Source: PSRI01 sp041484195
GTDB taxonomy: Bacteria; Bacteroidota; Bacteroidia; Chitinophagales; Chitinophagaceae
Direction: 5' to 3'
Assembly: GCA_041484195.1 (NCBI GenBank)
Contig: JBGPHC010000004.1
Location: 62,001-126,000 of the forward strand
Length of the DNA: 64,000 nucleotides
Each line of letters begins with the position of its first letter. Positions within the stretch are counted from its first letter, which is position 1. Positions 53,063-61,131 of this stretch are shown one piece after another. The notes beneath the pieces were generated by a model that was given only the letters and a program-made list of their open reading frames with translations, was not told where the DNA came from and ran no database searches. A program made the translations under genes and the position numbers.

Positions 53063-54447
53063 GCAGGTATCAATAAATCTTCCCAAACCTGGTGAGCAAA
53101 TTGTTCCAGTGAAGGATCCCTGGCTCCCATCAGAAGCAATACGCAATTCTGCGTCAGGTGGGAGCGGACTGCCTGCATCAGCAGGTTCCGATCTCCCACA
53201 AAATAGGCGTTTTTCCCTCTTGCTTTCAGGTCATTGACCAGGTCCTTTGCGGAAATATCCTTGGTGGCCGTTCCTCCCGCATAAAATATTTCACTCATCC
53301 AAATTTCATCATCCTTCCTCAGCACGGCTCCAATTTCATCCACAAAATCGTTCCGCAGAAATCGTGTGGGCCCATATCCATGCGGTTGAAACCAGGCAAT
53401 CAGTTTGGGTGCAACAGGCTGACAAGCCTCGATGGATCTGGCACATTTTACAGGATTGTGTGCATAATCATCAATCAGCCAAACGCTATTTCGCCTGCCC
53501 AATACCTGGTGCCGACGGTAAATGCCCCCGTACTGTTCCAAACTTCCGGCGCAGGTTTCAAAGTCCACACCCAATTGGCGGGCGACTGCGATTGCTGCCA
53601 ACGCATTCTCCATGCTGTGCCTGCCAATGGTATGAAGACTGAAGGGATAACCGTTTACCTTAAACGAAATATGCAGGCCTTCCTGTTCAAATAAGGTGGC
53701 GATATAACCCGCGCCCGAACCCGGATCAACTGCAAAGTCCTGATGAATATCCTGTGACAAATTTCTGGCCAGGGGGTGGGATTGATTCACCAAGAAACGG
53801 CGGCTATTATTTCTGAAAATGGAGAAAATCTCCATTAATGCTTCAATGTCTTTGTGATCCTTATCAATATTCAGGAGCAGCCCCAGTTCTGGATGATACT
53901 GAATGATGGATCCATCGCTCTCGTCTGCTTCAATCACCAGCCATTCACCTTTTCCTAATTTGGCATTCCCGATCTTGCCTTCCTGTATGAGGCTGACCAA
54001 TCCTGCGCCGCTGATGATGCCTGGCTCCATTCCGGCCCGTTCCAGGATTTCAAATAGCATGGCGCTGGTAGTACTTTTTCCGGATGTGCCTCCCACCGCG
54101 ATTGTTTTTTTACTCTTTGCTATCAGGGCTAATAATTCACTGCGCATGAGGATGGGAATATTCAATGCCCTGGCCTTCTGTACTTCCACCACGGTATCTT
54201 CAATGGCCGTGGATACCACCACGAGATCCGTAGCTTCCGTGATTCCTTCTCCATTTTGAACGAAACAATGAATTCCTTCAGCTTCCAGTTTTTCCCTGGT
54301 TTCATTGAAACTACCCTCGACAAAGTATCGGTCTGAGCCTCCCACGGTTTTGCCGAAACCCTTTAGGTACTGGGCCAGGGCGCTCATCCCCGTTCCTGCA
54401 ATTCCAATAAAAAATACATTTTCGAAATCTTCGATCCTTTCAATCAT
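53059..54447 (-). CDS. Mur-ligase-family protein (MurC/Mpl-like) inside the hut block
   Basis: 462 residues with the Mur ligase build. An N-terminal Rossmann-like domain contains G-I-A-G-T-G-M-S-A-L-A (15-25). The ATP domain contains P-loop G-T-S-G-K-S-T at 120-126 and E-A-D-E-S-D-G. A later D-D-Y-A-H-N-P region and a C-terminal W-F-Q-P-H-G-Y segment follow. The P-loop in MurC is usually G-T-H-G-K-T-T, so this is a divergent member. It could be UDP-N-acetylmuramate:tripeptide ligase (Mpl, cell-wall recycling) or a MurC paralogue. Its stop overlaps hutI's start (ATGA), so the two are translationally coupled. Confidence 0.8.
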   Translation of the reverse strand: MIERIEDFENVFFIGIAGTGMSALAQYLKGFGKTVGGSDRYFVEGSFNETREKLEAEGIHCFVQNGEGITEATDLVVVSTAIEDTVVEVQKARALNIPILMRSELLALIAKSKKTIAVGGTSGKSTTSAMLFEILERAGMEPGIISGAGLVSLIQEGKIGNAKLGKGEWLVIEADESDGSIIQYHPELGLLLNIDKDHKDIEALMEIFSIFRNNSRRFLVNQSHPLARNLSQDIHQDFAVDPGSGAGYIATLFEQEGLHISFKVNGYPFSLHTIGRHSMENALAAIAVARQLGVDFETCAGSLEQYGGIYRRHQVLGRRNSVWLIDDYAHNPVKCARSIEACQPVAPKLIAWFQPHGYGPTRFLRNDFVDEIGAVLRKDDEIWMSEIFYAGGTATKDISAKDLVNDLKARGKNAYFVGDRNLLMQAVRSHLTQNCVLLLMGARDPSLEQFAHQVWEDLLIPA

Positions 54448-54598
54448 GATTATTTGTTACCATCAAATGTAATGCATAATGGCGCAATGAGTTCGATTCC
54501 GCCTGGGAGTTAAAGCCATTTAATGAGGCAAGGATGTGGCAATGCCGGATCACATCAAAGACGGGGTAGGGATCACCGCAGAAACCTTTGGATATATG

Positions 54599-54630
54599 CA
54601 AAAAAAAGGAGCTCAATGGATGAGCTCCTT
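54599..54630 (-). terminator. Terminator after the RRM gene
   Basis: A perfect 10-bp stem AAGGAGCTCA / TGAGCTCCTT with a 5-nt loop. On the minus strand it runs into seven or more T residues, 24 bp after the RRM stop. It should separate RRM transcripts from the Mur-ligase/hutI genes. Confidence 0.88.
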
Positions 54631-54653
54631 GACAATAATTTGATGGGGGACGA

Positions 54654-54953
54654 TTACCACCTTTTGTTGTATCCGCCGCCGCCGCCTCTTGAATTACTAG
54701 ATCCCCTGTCTTCCCTTTCTTTAGCTACAGAAACAGAGATAGCTCTTCCTTCAATTTCCTTGTTGTTCAAATTCTTTATGGCTTCTTTGCCATCATCGTC
54801 AGAAGAGATTTCCACAAAACCGAATCCGCGTGATCTTCCGGTTGCTTTGTCTGTAATTACTTTTGCGGAAGTGACTTCACCATATTTACCAAACATGGAT
54901 CTCAGGTCTTCATCAGTTGTGTGAAAACTCAGGTTCGAAACGTAAATGTTCAT
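54654..54953 (-). CDS. RRM-type RNA-binding protein
   Basis: 99 residues, one RNA recognition motif: RNP2 I-Y-V-S-N-L at 3-8 and RNP1 R-G-F-G-F-V-E-I at 42-49. A short glycine-rich tail (S-R-G-G-G-G-G-Y-N-K-R-W) follows. Proteins of this build (Rbp) in cyanobacteria and Bacteroidota bind single-stranded RNA and are often cold- or stress-induced. It has its own terminator and a long upstream leader with inverted repeats, so it looks like an independent gene sitting in the hut block. Confidence 0.93.
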   Translation of the reverse strand: MNIYVSNLSFHTTDEDLRSMFGKYGEVTSAKVITDKATGRSRGFGFVEISSDDDGKEAIKNLNNKEIEGRAISVSVAKEREDRGSSNSRGGGGGYNKRW

Positions 54954-55063
54954 AAATCAAAAATTAAAATAAAAAATAAAAATACCCGTGATTCATGAAG
55001 AAAGGAAGAAAGTAAAGAAGAGTGAAAATGTTACTGGTAGGAGTAAAAGAATTATCGTTCCTG

Positions 55064-55139
55064 TACTGTACGTTCGCTAATTTCAAGATCACTAGGTAAA
55101 GGTACAGTATTTAATTAATATCTTCAGAATATTAATTAA
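55064..55139 (-). promoter_or_regulatory. Inverted repeats in the leader of the RRM gene
   Basis: Two structures lie upstream of the RRM start (54953). TTAATTAATAT / ATATTAATTAA is a perfect 11-bp pair with 7-nt loop at 55111-55139. TACTGTAC (55064-55071) pairs with GTACAGTA (55102-55109). TACCTTTA on the minus strand between them resembles a -7 box with one mismatch. Either repeat may be an operator, or the second may fold in the leader RNA. Confidence 0.55.
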
Positions 55140-55231
55140 TGCAGGCCGGGAGCGGGTTTGAAAGATAACGTCCCGGATAGTATCGGGCATATTAAAAAGA
55201 GAAGGCCAAGACAGAAGGCCTAAGGAATAGC

Positions 55232-56902
55232 CTATTGCAGTCTTGGCTTAATATCCAGTCCGAATTTTGTGGCGGTGGCTATTGCAGTTTCATAGCCCGC
55301 GTCGGCATGACGAATTACGCCCAGTGCAGGATCATTGTGAAGTACCCTTCTCAGCCTTTTTTCGGCGTCGTCGGAGCCATCGGCCACGATCACCATTCCC
55401 GCATGAATGCTATAGCCCATTCCCACACCACCACCTTGATGCAGGCTCACCCAGGAAGCGCCTCCCGCGGTATTCATCAATGCGTTGAGTATGGGCCAGT
55501 CGGCAACCGCATCGCTCCCATCCAGCATGGCTTCCGTCTCACGGTTAGGGCTAGCTACTGATCCGGTGTCCAGATGATCTCTCCCAATTACTATGGGGGC
55601 CTTCAGTTGGTGGCTCTTCACCAATTCATTGAAGGCAAGACCCGCCCTGGCTCGCTCTCCCTGGCCCAGCCAGCAGATTCGGGCAGGCAGACCCTGGAAG
55701 GAAATTTTTTCCCGCGCGAGTTTCAGCCATCTTTGTAACGAAACATTCTCCGGAAACATCTCCGCTATCACCCGGTCGGTCAGGGCGATATCTGCCGGAT
55801 CACCGCTCAGTGCCACCCAACGGAAAGGCCCCTTTCCCTCACAGAAGAGCGGGCGAATATAAGCGGGTACAAATCCCGGAAAACCGAATGCGTTCGCCAG
55901 ACCTTTTTCATGTGCGCGTGCCCGTAAGTTATTGCCATAGTCGAAAGTAATGGCGCCTCGCTCCTGCAACTCGAGCATCAATTCCACATGGCGGTACATG
56001 GAACGGTAAGCGAATTCAACATATTTGTCCGGATCCTGAACACGCATCAATTTGGCTTCCTCATAAGACAATTCATGTGGCCAATACCCGATCAGCGGAT
56101 CATGGGCTGAGGTCTGGTCTGTTAGCGTGTCGGGCGTGACCTTTCGCTCCACCAGTCTTTCCAGTAAATTCACGGCATTGCACAATACGCCGATGCTCAG
56201 CGCTTCTCCATTTTCTCTGGCTTGCAGGGCCCTGTCGATGGCTTGGTCAATATCTTCTATCAGCAAATCGCAATATTTTGTTTCAATCCGCTTTTCAATT
56301 CTCCAGCGTTCTACCTCAGCCGCCAGGCATACTCCTTCATTCATGGTAATGGCAAGAGGCTGCGCGCCACCCATGCCCCCGAGACCAGCGGTTACATTTA
56401 GCCGGCCTTTCAGTGTTCCTCCGAAATTCTTGTCGGCCACCGCCGCGTAGGTTTCAAAAGTGCCCTGCACGATGCCCTGGCTCCCGATATAGATCCAACT
56501 GCCGGCAGTCATTTGTCCATACATCATCAATCCCTTTTTTTCCAGTTCATCAAAATGCTTCCAGTCGGCCCATTTGGGAACCAGTTGGGAATTTGAAATA
56601 AGCACGCGGGGCGCGTCTTTATGGGTAGGTAAAATAGCCACTGGTTTTCCACTCTGCACCAATAGTGTCTCGTCTTCTTCCAGCTCTTTCAGTGCCTTAA
56701 TAATGAGGTCCAGCGATTCGAAATTTCTCGCAGCCTTGCCACGTCCGCCATACACGATGAGTTCCTCCGGTCTCTCAGCCACATCCGGGTCAAGATTGTT
56801 GAGCAACATTCGCAAAGCTGCTTCCTGTATCCAGCCCTTACAGCTTATCTCTATTCCAGTTGGTGTTTTATATTTGACGGGATCGTATTTAGACTTTGTC
56901 AT
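55232..56902 (-). CDS. hutU: Urocanate hydratase
   Basis: 556 residues, the normal length for urocanase. Recognisable landmarks are V-Y-G-G-R-G-K-A-A-R-N, the G-L-G-G-M-G-G-A-Q-P nucleotide-binding loop (tightly bound NAD+), F-D-Y-G-N-N-L-R and G-G-A-S-W-V-S-L-H-Q-G-G-G-V-G near the C-terminus. It adds water to urocanate to give imidazolone propionate, step two of histidine breakdown. It follows hutH by 84 bp on the same strand. Confidence 0.95.
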   Translation of the reverse strand: MTKSKYDPVKYKTPTGIEISCKGWIQEAALRMLLNNLDPDVAERPEELIVYGGRGKAARNFESLDLIIKALKELEEDETLLVQSGKPVAILPTHKDAPRVLISNSQLVPKWADWKHFDELEKKGLMMYGQMTAGSWIYIGSQGIVQGTFETYAAVADKNFGGTLKGRLNVTAGLGGMGGAQPLAITMNEGVCLAAEVERWRIEKRIETKYCDLLIEDIDQAIDRALQARENGEALSIGVLCNAVNLLERLVERKVTPDTLTDQTSAHDPLIGYWPHELSYEEAKLMRVQDPDKYVEFAYRSMYRHVELMLELQERGAITFDYGNNLRARAHEKGLANAFGFPGFVPAYIRPLFCEGKGPFRWVALSGDPADIALTDRVIAEMFPENVSLQRWLKLAREKISFQGLPARICWLGQGERARAGLAFNELVKSHQLKAPIVIGRDHLDTGSVASPNRETEAMLDGSDAVADWPILNALMNTAGGASWVSLHQGGGVGMGYSIHAGMVIVADGSDDAEKRLRRVLHNDPALGVIRHADAGYETAIATATKFGLDIKPRLQ

Positions 56903-56986
56903 AATGAGATCATTGAAGGATGAGACGAATCACTGGGTCTGGGATTGAATTACCACTATATATTACAAGGGCTGAAAATCATGCTT

Positions 56987-58474
56987 TCAGTTATTTGAAA
57001 TGAAAGCGATAGCCTTTATCATATCATCGTGTAATACCCTGTCCTCTTCATTGAATGTGACTTCTTTCCTGAATGCCGATACAATATCTTCCACCACCGG
57101 AGAACTTTTCAAGGGCCTCCGGAATTCGAGTGCCTGTGCAGCAGACATCAACTCGATAGCCAGGACTTTTTCTACGTTGTTGATCACCCGAAGGCATTTA
57201 GTTGCCGCGTTGGCGCCCATACTCACATGATCTTCCTGATTATTGGATGAGGAAATGGAATCCACGGAAGCAGGAGTGCTCAATTGTTTGTTTTCGCTCA
57301 CGATCCCCGCGGCCGTGTATTGGGGGATCATGAACCCGGAATGCAATCCCGGGTTCTTTACCAGGAAAAGGGGAAGGCCGCGCTGACCACTGATCAACTG
57401 GTAGGTCCTGCGCTCTGAAATATTCGCCAGTTCGCTCATGGCGATGGCAAGAAAATCCAGCGCAAGGGCCAGGGGCTGTCCGTGAAAATTACCTCCGCTC
57501 AGGATCAGGTCTTCATCGGGGAATATATTCGGATTATCGGTGACGGAATTGATTTCCTGCATGAAAATATCTTTTACATAACCGAAACTTTCTTTGGTGG
57601 CGCCATGCACCTGGGGAACGCAACGGAAGGAATAGGGATCCTGCACCTGTTTCTTATTCTGATTCGCAATACCGCTTCCCACCAACAATTGGTTGATCAC
57701 GGAAGCGGTTTCCACCTGGCCTTTATGCGGACGAATGGCCTGGATTCGCGGATGCAATGGTTCCAAACTGCAGTCAAATGCGTCAAAGGAAATGGCCGTA
57801 ATCTTATCGGCCCAATGGATGAGTCTTTCGGCGCGAAGCAGGCAATACATACCATAGGCGCTCATGAATTGTGTGCCATTGATTAATGCCAGGCCTTCCT
57901 TGCTTTGCAGGTGGATATTATCCCAACTCAATTCTTTCCACAATTCGGCGGTGGCTCTTTTCTTGCCCTGATACCGAACTTCGCCCAGCCCTATTAGTGG
58001 AAGGCTGAGATGGCTCAATGGAGCCAGATCACCGGAGGCACCTAGCGAGCCCTGAGTATAAATGACCGGGAATACATCCTGGTTGTGCATTTCAATGAGG
58101 CGCTTTACCGTATCGATCTGCACACCGGAATGACCATAGCTCAATGATTTGACTTTGAGCGCCAGCATCAGCTTGACGATGGGTTCCGGTACCTCCTCGC
58201 CCAGCCCGCAGGCATGCGATTTTAATAGGTTCGATTGCAATGCCTCGATTTGTCCGTTGTCAATCCTTACATTCTGCAGGAACCCGAAGCCTGTATTGAT
58301 GCCATAGTAAAGCTGGTCACTGTCCCGAACTGTATGATCCAGCCACTCACGGCATTTTGTGATCCGTTGATGTGCATCGAAAGTAATGGATACCTGCTGA
58401 TTGTATTGCAGCAGGTCCTTCACCTGGTCAAAACTTAACCAGCTTCTGTCGAGGGGTAGATAGTTATAACTCAT
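56987..58474 (-). CDS. hutH: Histidine ammonia-lyase
   Basis: 495 residues from the Met at 58474 (M-S-Y-N-Y-L-P-L-D-R); the frame could begin 11 codons earlier but that extension is not conserved. The MIO prosthetic group forms from Ala-Ser-Gly at 146-148 in G-S-L-G-A-S-G-D-L-A-P-L-S-H. Y-G-I-N-T-G-F-G and the Q-D-x-x-S-type loop (N-N-Q-E-D-H-V-S-M-G) are also present. It deaminates histidine to urocanate, the entry step. It is the first gene of the hut block, divergent from a LysR regulator gene. On the minus strand TTACTTTG near its start resembles the -7 element. Confidence 0.93.
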   Translation of the reverse strand: MSYNYLPLDRSWLSFDQVKDLLQYNQQVSITFDAHQRITKCREWLDHTVRDSDQLYYGINTGFGFLQNVRIDNGQIEALQSNLLKSHACGLGEEVPEPIVKLMLALKVKSLSYGHSGVQIDTVKRLIEMHNQDVFPVIYTQGSLGASGDLAPLSHLSLPLIGLGEVRYQGKKRATAELWKELSWDNIHLQSKEGLALINGTQFMSAYGMYCLLRAERLIHWADKITAISFDAFDCSLEPLHPRIQAIRPHKGQVETASVINQLLVGSGIANQNKKQVQDPYSFRCVPQVHGATKESFGYVKDIFMQEINSVTDNPNIFPDEDLILSGGNFHGQPLALALDFLAIAMSELANISERRTYQLISGQRGLPLFLVKNPGLHSGFMIPQYTAAGIVSENKQLSTPASVDSISSSNNQEDHVSMGANAATKCLRVINNVEKVLAIELMSAAQALEFRRPLKSSPVVEDIVSAFRKEVTFNEEDRVLHDDMIKAIAFISNN

Positions 58475-58538
58475 AGGAAAAAGTAGCAATCGCTGAGGCC
58501 GACACAAAGTAAAGCCATCGAACTAATAACAAGAAATA

Positions 58539-58562
58539 GTAATTTAGTGCAATTCTAATTAC
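58539..58562. promoter_or_regulatory. Dyad between hutH and the lysR-type gene
   Basis: GTAATT and AATTAC arms (perfect 6 bp) with an AT-rich 12-bp middle, TAGTGCAATTCT, form a 24-bp site of the size and form LysR proteins bind (T-N11-A nested within). It lies 13 bp before the lysR ATG and about 65 bp before hutH. Confidence 0.5.
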
Positions 58563-58574
58563 AAATAGTTATCA

Positions 58575-59465
58575 ATGGAACTGAGGCGCTTGCGTTATTT
58601 CCATGTTCTGGCCCGGGAACTTCATTTCAGAAAGGCGGCCGAGAAATTATTTATCGTACAACCGGCTCTCAGCCGTCAGGTGAAGGAACTGGAAGCGGAA
58701 TTGGGTGTGGTCCTGCTCCAGAGGACAAAAAGATCAGTGACGCTCACTCCCGCAGGCGCCTACCTGACGGAGGCGCTCGGTCCCCTGTTGCAACAAGTGG
58801 AAGAATTGCAGCAAAAAGTGAAACTTATCGCGGGTGGGTTGGAAGGCGAGATCCGGATCGGCTATGTTGGTTCCAGTGTGAACACTATCCTGCCAAAGAT
58901 ACTTCCCATTCTCACGAAAAAATATCCAGGCATACAGACTTACTTATCTGAATTGCCCAGTTCCAATCAACTCACGGCAATTAAAAACAAGGACCTGGAC
59001 ATTGGATTTCTCCGGAATCCTGCACCAGACCCCGCGTTGGAGACCATATTGGTTTGGCGGGAACCATTCTATCTGGTGCTGCCTGAGCGGCATTCTATTA
59101 CGGCCCGGAATTTCAAATCGCTGATGCAGGTATTCAAAGAAAAATTCATTCTCCCTCCCAGCAGTGACGGAGAACTCTACCACCGGCATATCCTGGGCAT
59201 TTGCGAAGAAGCCGGATTCAATCCAATGGTAGCTCATGAATCCACACATGGCAATACGATTTTGAAACTCGTGGAAAATGGACTGGGCATATCGATTCTG
59301 CCCCTGACTTTCAAGAAACTCGCGGGGAAGGGAGTAAAATTCATACCGTTGAAACAGACCGCGAGGAAGGCCGAACTGACTGCGATATGGCTCAAAGAAA
59401 ATCACAATGGTACTTTGCAAAAGCTAAAAGAGATCATGCTTCCCATGCAGGTTCCTCCAGCATAA
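58575..59465 (+). CDS. LysR-family transcriptional regulator, probable hut regulator
   Basis: 296 residues. The N-terminal winged helix (1-60) reads M-E-L-R-R-L-R-Y-F-H-V-L-A-R-E-L-H-F-R-K-A-A-E and A-L-S-R-Q-V-K-E-L-E. The periplasmic-binding-like effector domain (about 90-290) follows. It lies divergent from hutH across 100 bp, the standard LysR arrangement, so it likely activates hut genes in response to urocanate or histidine. No hutC is present in the window, which supports a LysR-based control. Confidence 0.88.
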   Translation: MELRRLRYFHVLARELHFRKAAEKLFIVQPALSRQVKELEAELGVVLLQRTKRSVTLTPAGAYLTEALGPLLQQVEELQQKVKLIAGGLEGEIRIGYVGSSVNTILPKILPILTKKYPGIQTYLSELPSSNQLTAIKNKDLDIGFLRNPAPDPALETILVWREPFYLVLPERHSITARNFKSLMQVFKEKFILPPSSDGELYHRHILGICEEAGFNPMVAHESTHGNTILKLVENGLGISILPLTFKKLAGKGVKFIPLKQTARKAELTAIWLKENHNGTLQKLKEIMLPMQVPPA

Positions 59466-59532
59466 ACATTTGTTCGCTCCGTGCTTCCTCCTCATTAAAT
59501 CGTATTTTGCGCAATCACAGAAATTTCGTTCT

Positions 59533-60576
59533 ATGCAAGAGATGCAGAAATTTTCCAGGAAATGGCGCAAGCTATTTTGCATTTTCCTGTTATTCATGGT
59601 TTATGAAAAATTGACAGCACAGCATATTGACAGCCTGGCCGGCGGCACTAATACCTCACTGCGTGGCCTAAGCGTAGTAAACGATCAGATAGTCTGGGCG
59701 AGTGGCAGCAATGGAACCGTAGCGCGGTCCACAGACGGAGGCAAGACCTGGAAATGGATCAAAGTGGCGGGTCTCGAGAAAAATGATTTCCGTGATATTG
59801 AAGCTTTCGATGAATTGAACGCGGTGATCATGTCTGTGGGCGAACCGGCCTATATTTTGAAAACTCACGATGGAGGAAATACCTGGAGACTGGTGTTTGA
59901 AGATAAGCGGCCTGGCATGTTCCTGGATGCCATGGAATTCTGGAATGAAAAAAGCGGCATTGTAATTGGTGACCCCATTGATGGAAAGATTATTGTTGCC
60001 AGGACCTTTGACGGTGGAGAAAGCTGGCGTGGCCTTCCTGAACAAAATTATCCCACGGCCGAAAAGGGGGAAGCAATGTTCGCGGCCAGTGGAACCAATA
60101 TCAGGAAACTTGATGCGGACGAAGCCTGCTTCGTGACGGGGGGAACCAAATCCAGGCTATTCATCCGAAGTAAAAAGATTGATATACCCATTGTGCAGGG
60201 AAAAGAAAGCACCGGCGCCAATTCCGTAGCGGTACTAAACTTCAAAAAAATAAACGGAAGGCCTGAAATCATTGTGGTGGGAGGAGATTTTGCAGCGGAC
60301 ACTGTTTCCCGTGAGAATTGCGCAATCACCAGGGACGGTGGCAGGACCTGGATCATTCCGAAGACGCCGCCGCATGGATACCGGAGCTGCGTGGAATGGA
60401 TCAACAGCAATACGCTCATCGCCTGTGGTACATCTGGAGTGGATATTTCAAAAGACGGTGGCATGAACTGGACCCTCATCAGTCAGGACAGTTATCATGT
60501 ATGCAGAAAGGCTAAAGATGGAAAATCGGTTTTCCTGGCGGGGAATCGTGGCCGGATCGCAAGGTTAAAGTGGTGA
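59533..60576 (+). CDS. Secreted BNR-repeat propeller protein (Ycf48-like)
   Basis: About 347 residues from the Met at 59533; nearby Mets at 59542 are also possible and a 21-codon longer frame exists. A hydrophobic signal (L-F-C-I-F-L-L-F-M-V) precedes a propeller with five BNR motifs: S-T-D-G-G-K-T-W, T-H-D-G-G-N-T-W, T-F-D-G-G-E-S-W, T-R-D-G-G-R-T-W and S-K-D-G-G-M-N-W. Relatives are annotated as oxidoreductase or photosystem II assembly factor Ycf48-like proteins, a fold-based name only. Function unknown. Confidence 0.82.
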   Translation: MQEMQKFSRKWRKLFCIFLLFMVYEKLTAQHIDSLAGGTNTSLRGLSVVNDQIVWASGSNGTVARSTDGGKTWKWIKVAGLEKNDFRDIEAFDELNAVIMSVGEPAYILKTHDGGNTWRLVFEDKRPGMFLDAMEFWNEKSGIVIGDPIDGKIIVARTFDGGESWRGLPEQNYPTAEKGEAMFAASGTNIRKLDADEACFVTGGTKSRLFIRSKKIDIPIVQGKESTGANSVAVLNFKKINGRPEIIVVGGDFAADTVSRENCAITRDGGRTWIIPKTPPHGYRSCVEWINSNTLIACGTSGVDISKDGGMNWTLISQDSYHVCRKAKDGKSVFLAGNRGRIARLKW

Positions 60577-60684
60577 ACGCGGGACTATCGCGAAGTAAAT
60601 CAAGTGGAATATTTCAACAGGCAATCGGATTCCGAACCAATCGCGCCGCATGGAATTCGATCCTTCATGTCTCCATCATCCCGC

Positions 60685-61014
60685 CTATTTTTTAAAGGCG
60701 AAATAAACCGCTCCCACCAGGAAGAAAAAACTGATCAGGTATTTCCACTGAAATGGTTCACGCAGGTACCATATCGCAAAACAAACAAAGACCAATAATG
60801 TAATGGCCTCCTGGAGAATCTTCAATTGGTAGGCGCTGAAACCGCCCAGATAGCCGAGACGGTTAGCCGGGACCTGGAGGCAATATTCAAAAAAAGCGAT
60901 GCCCCAACTCACCAGGATGGCTTTCCATAAAGGGACGTTCGTGTGCTTCAAATGCCCGTACCATGCTAAAGTCATGAAGATATTTGAAAGCACCAGCAGG
61001 AATATTGTACGCAT
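60685..61014 (-). CDS. DUF486 small membrane protein
   Basis: 109 residues from the Met at 61014 (M-R-T-I-F-L-L-V-L-S-N-I-F-M-T-L-A-W-Y-G-H). Four hydrophobic helices with W-K-A-I-L-V-S-W-G-I-A-F-F-E-Y and Q-V-P-A-N-R-L-G are the DUF486 (DMT-superfamily) signature. These are likely small transporters of unknown substrate. It lies about 120 bp from the 3' end of smc on the same strand. Confidence 0.92.
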   Translation of the reverse strand: MRTIFLLVLSNIFMTLAWYGHLKHTNVPLWKAILVSWGIAFFEYCLQVPANRLGYLGGFSAYQLKILQEAITLLVFVCFAIWYLREPFQWKYLISFFFLVGAVYFAFKK

Positions 61015-61131
61015 AGGAAGACAATTATCAGATAGCATCAGCCATAACATGAGGATTGAATATCATCAGGTGACCTATCATGAATGATATAATTACGACC
61101 GAGCATTGAGAGTCAGCCGGGACTGTGATCC

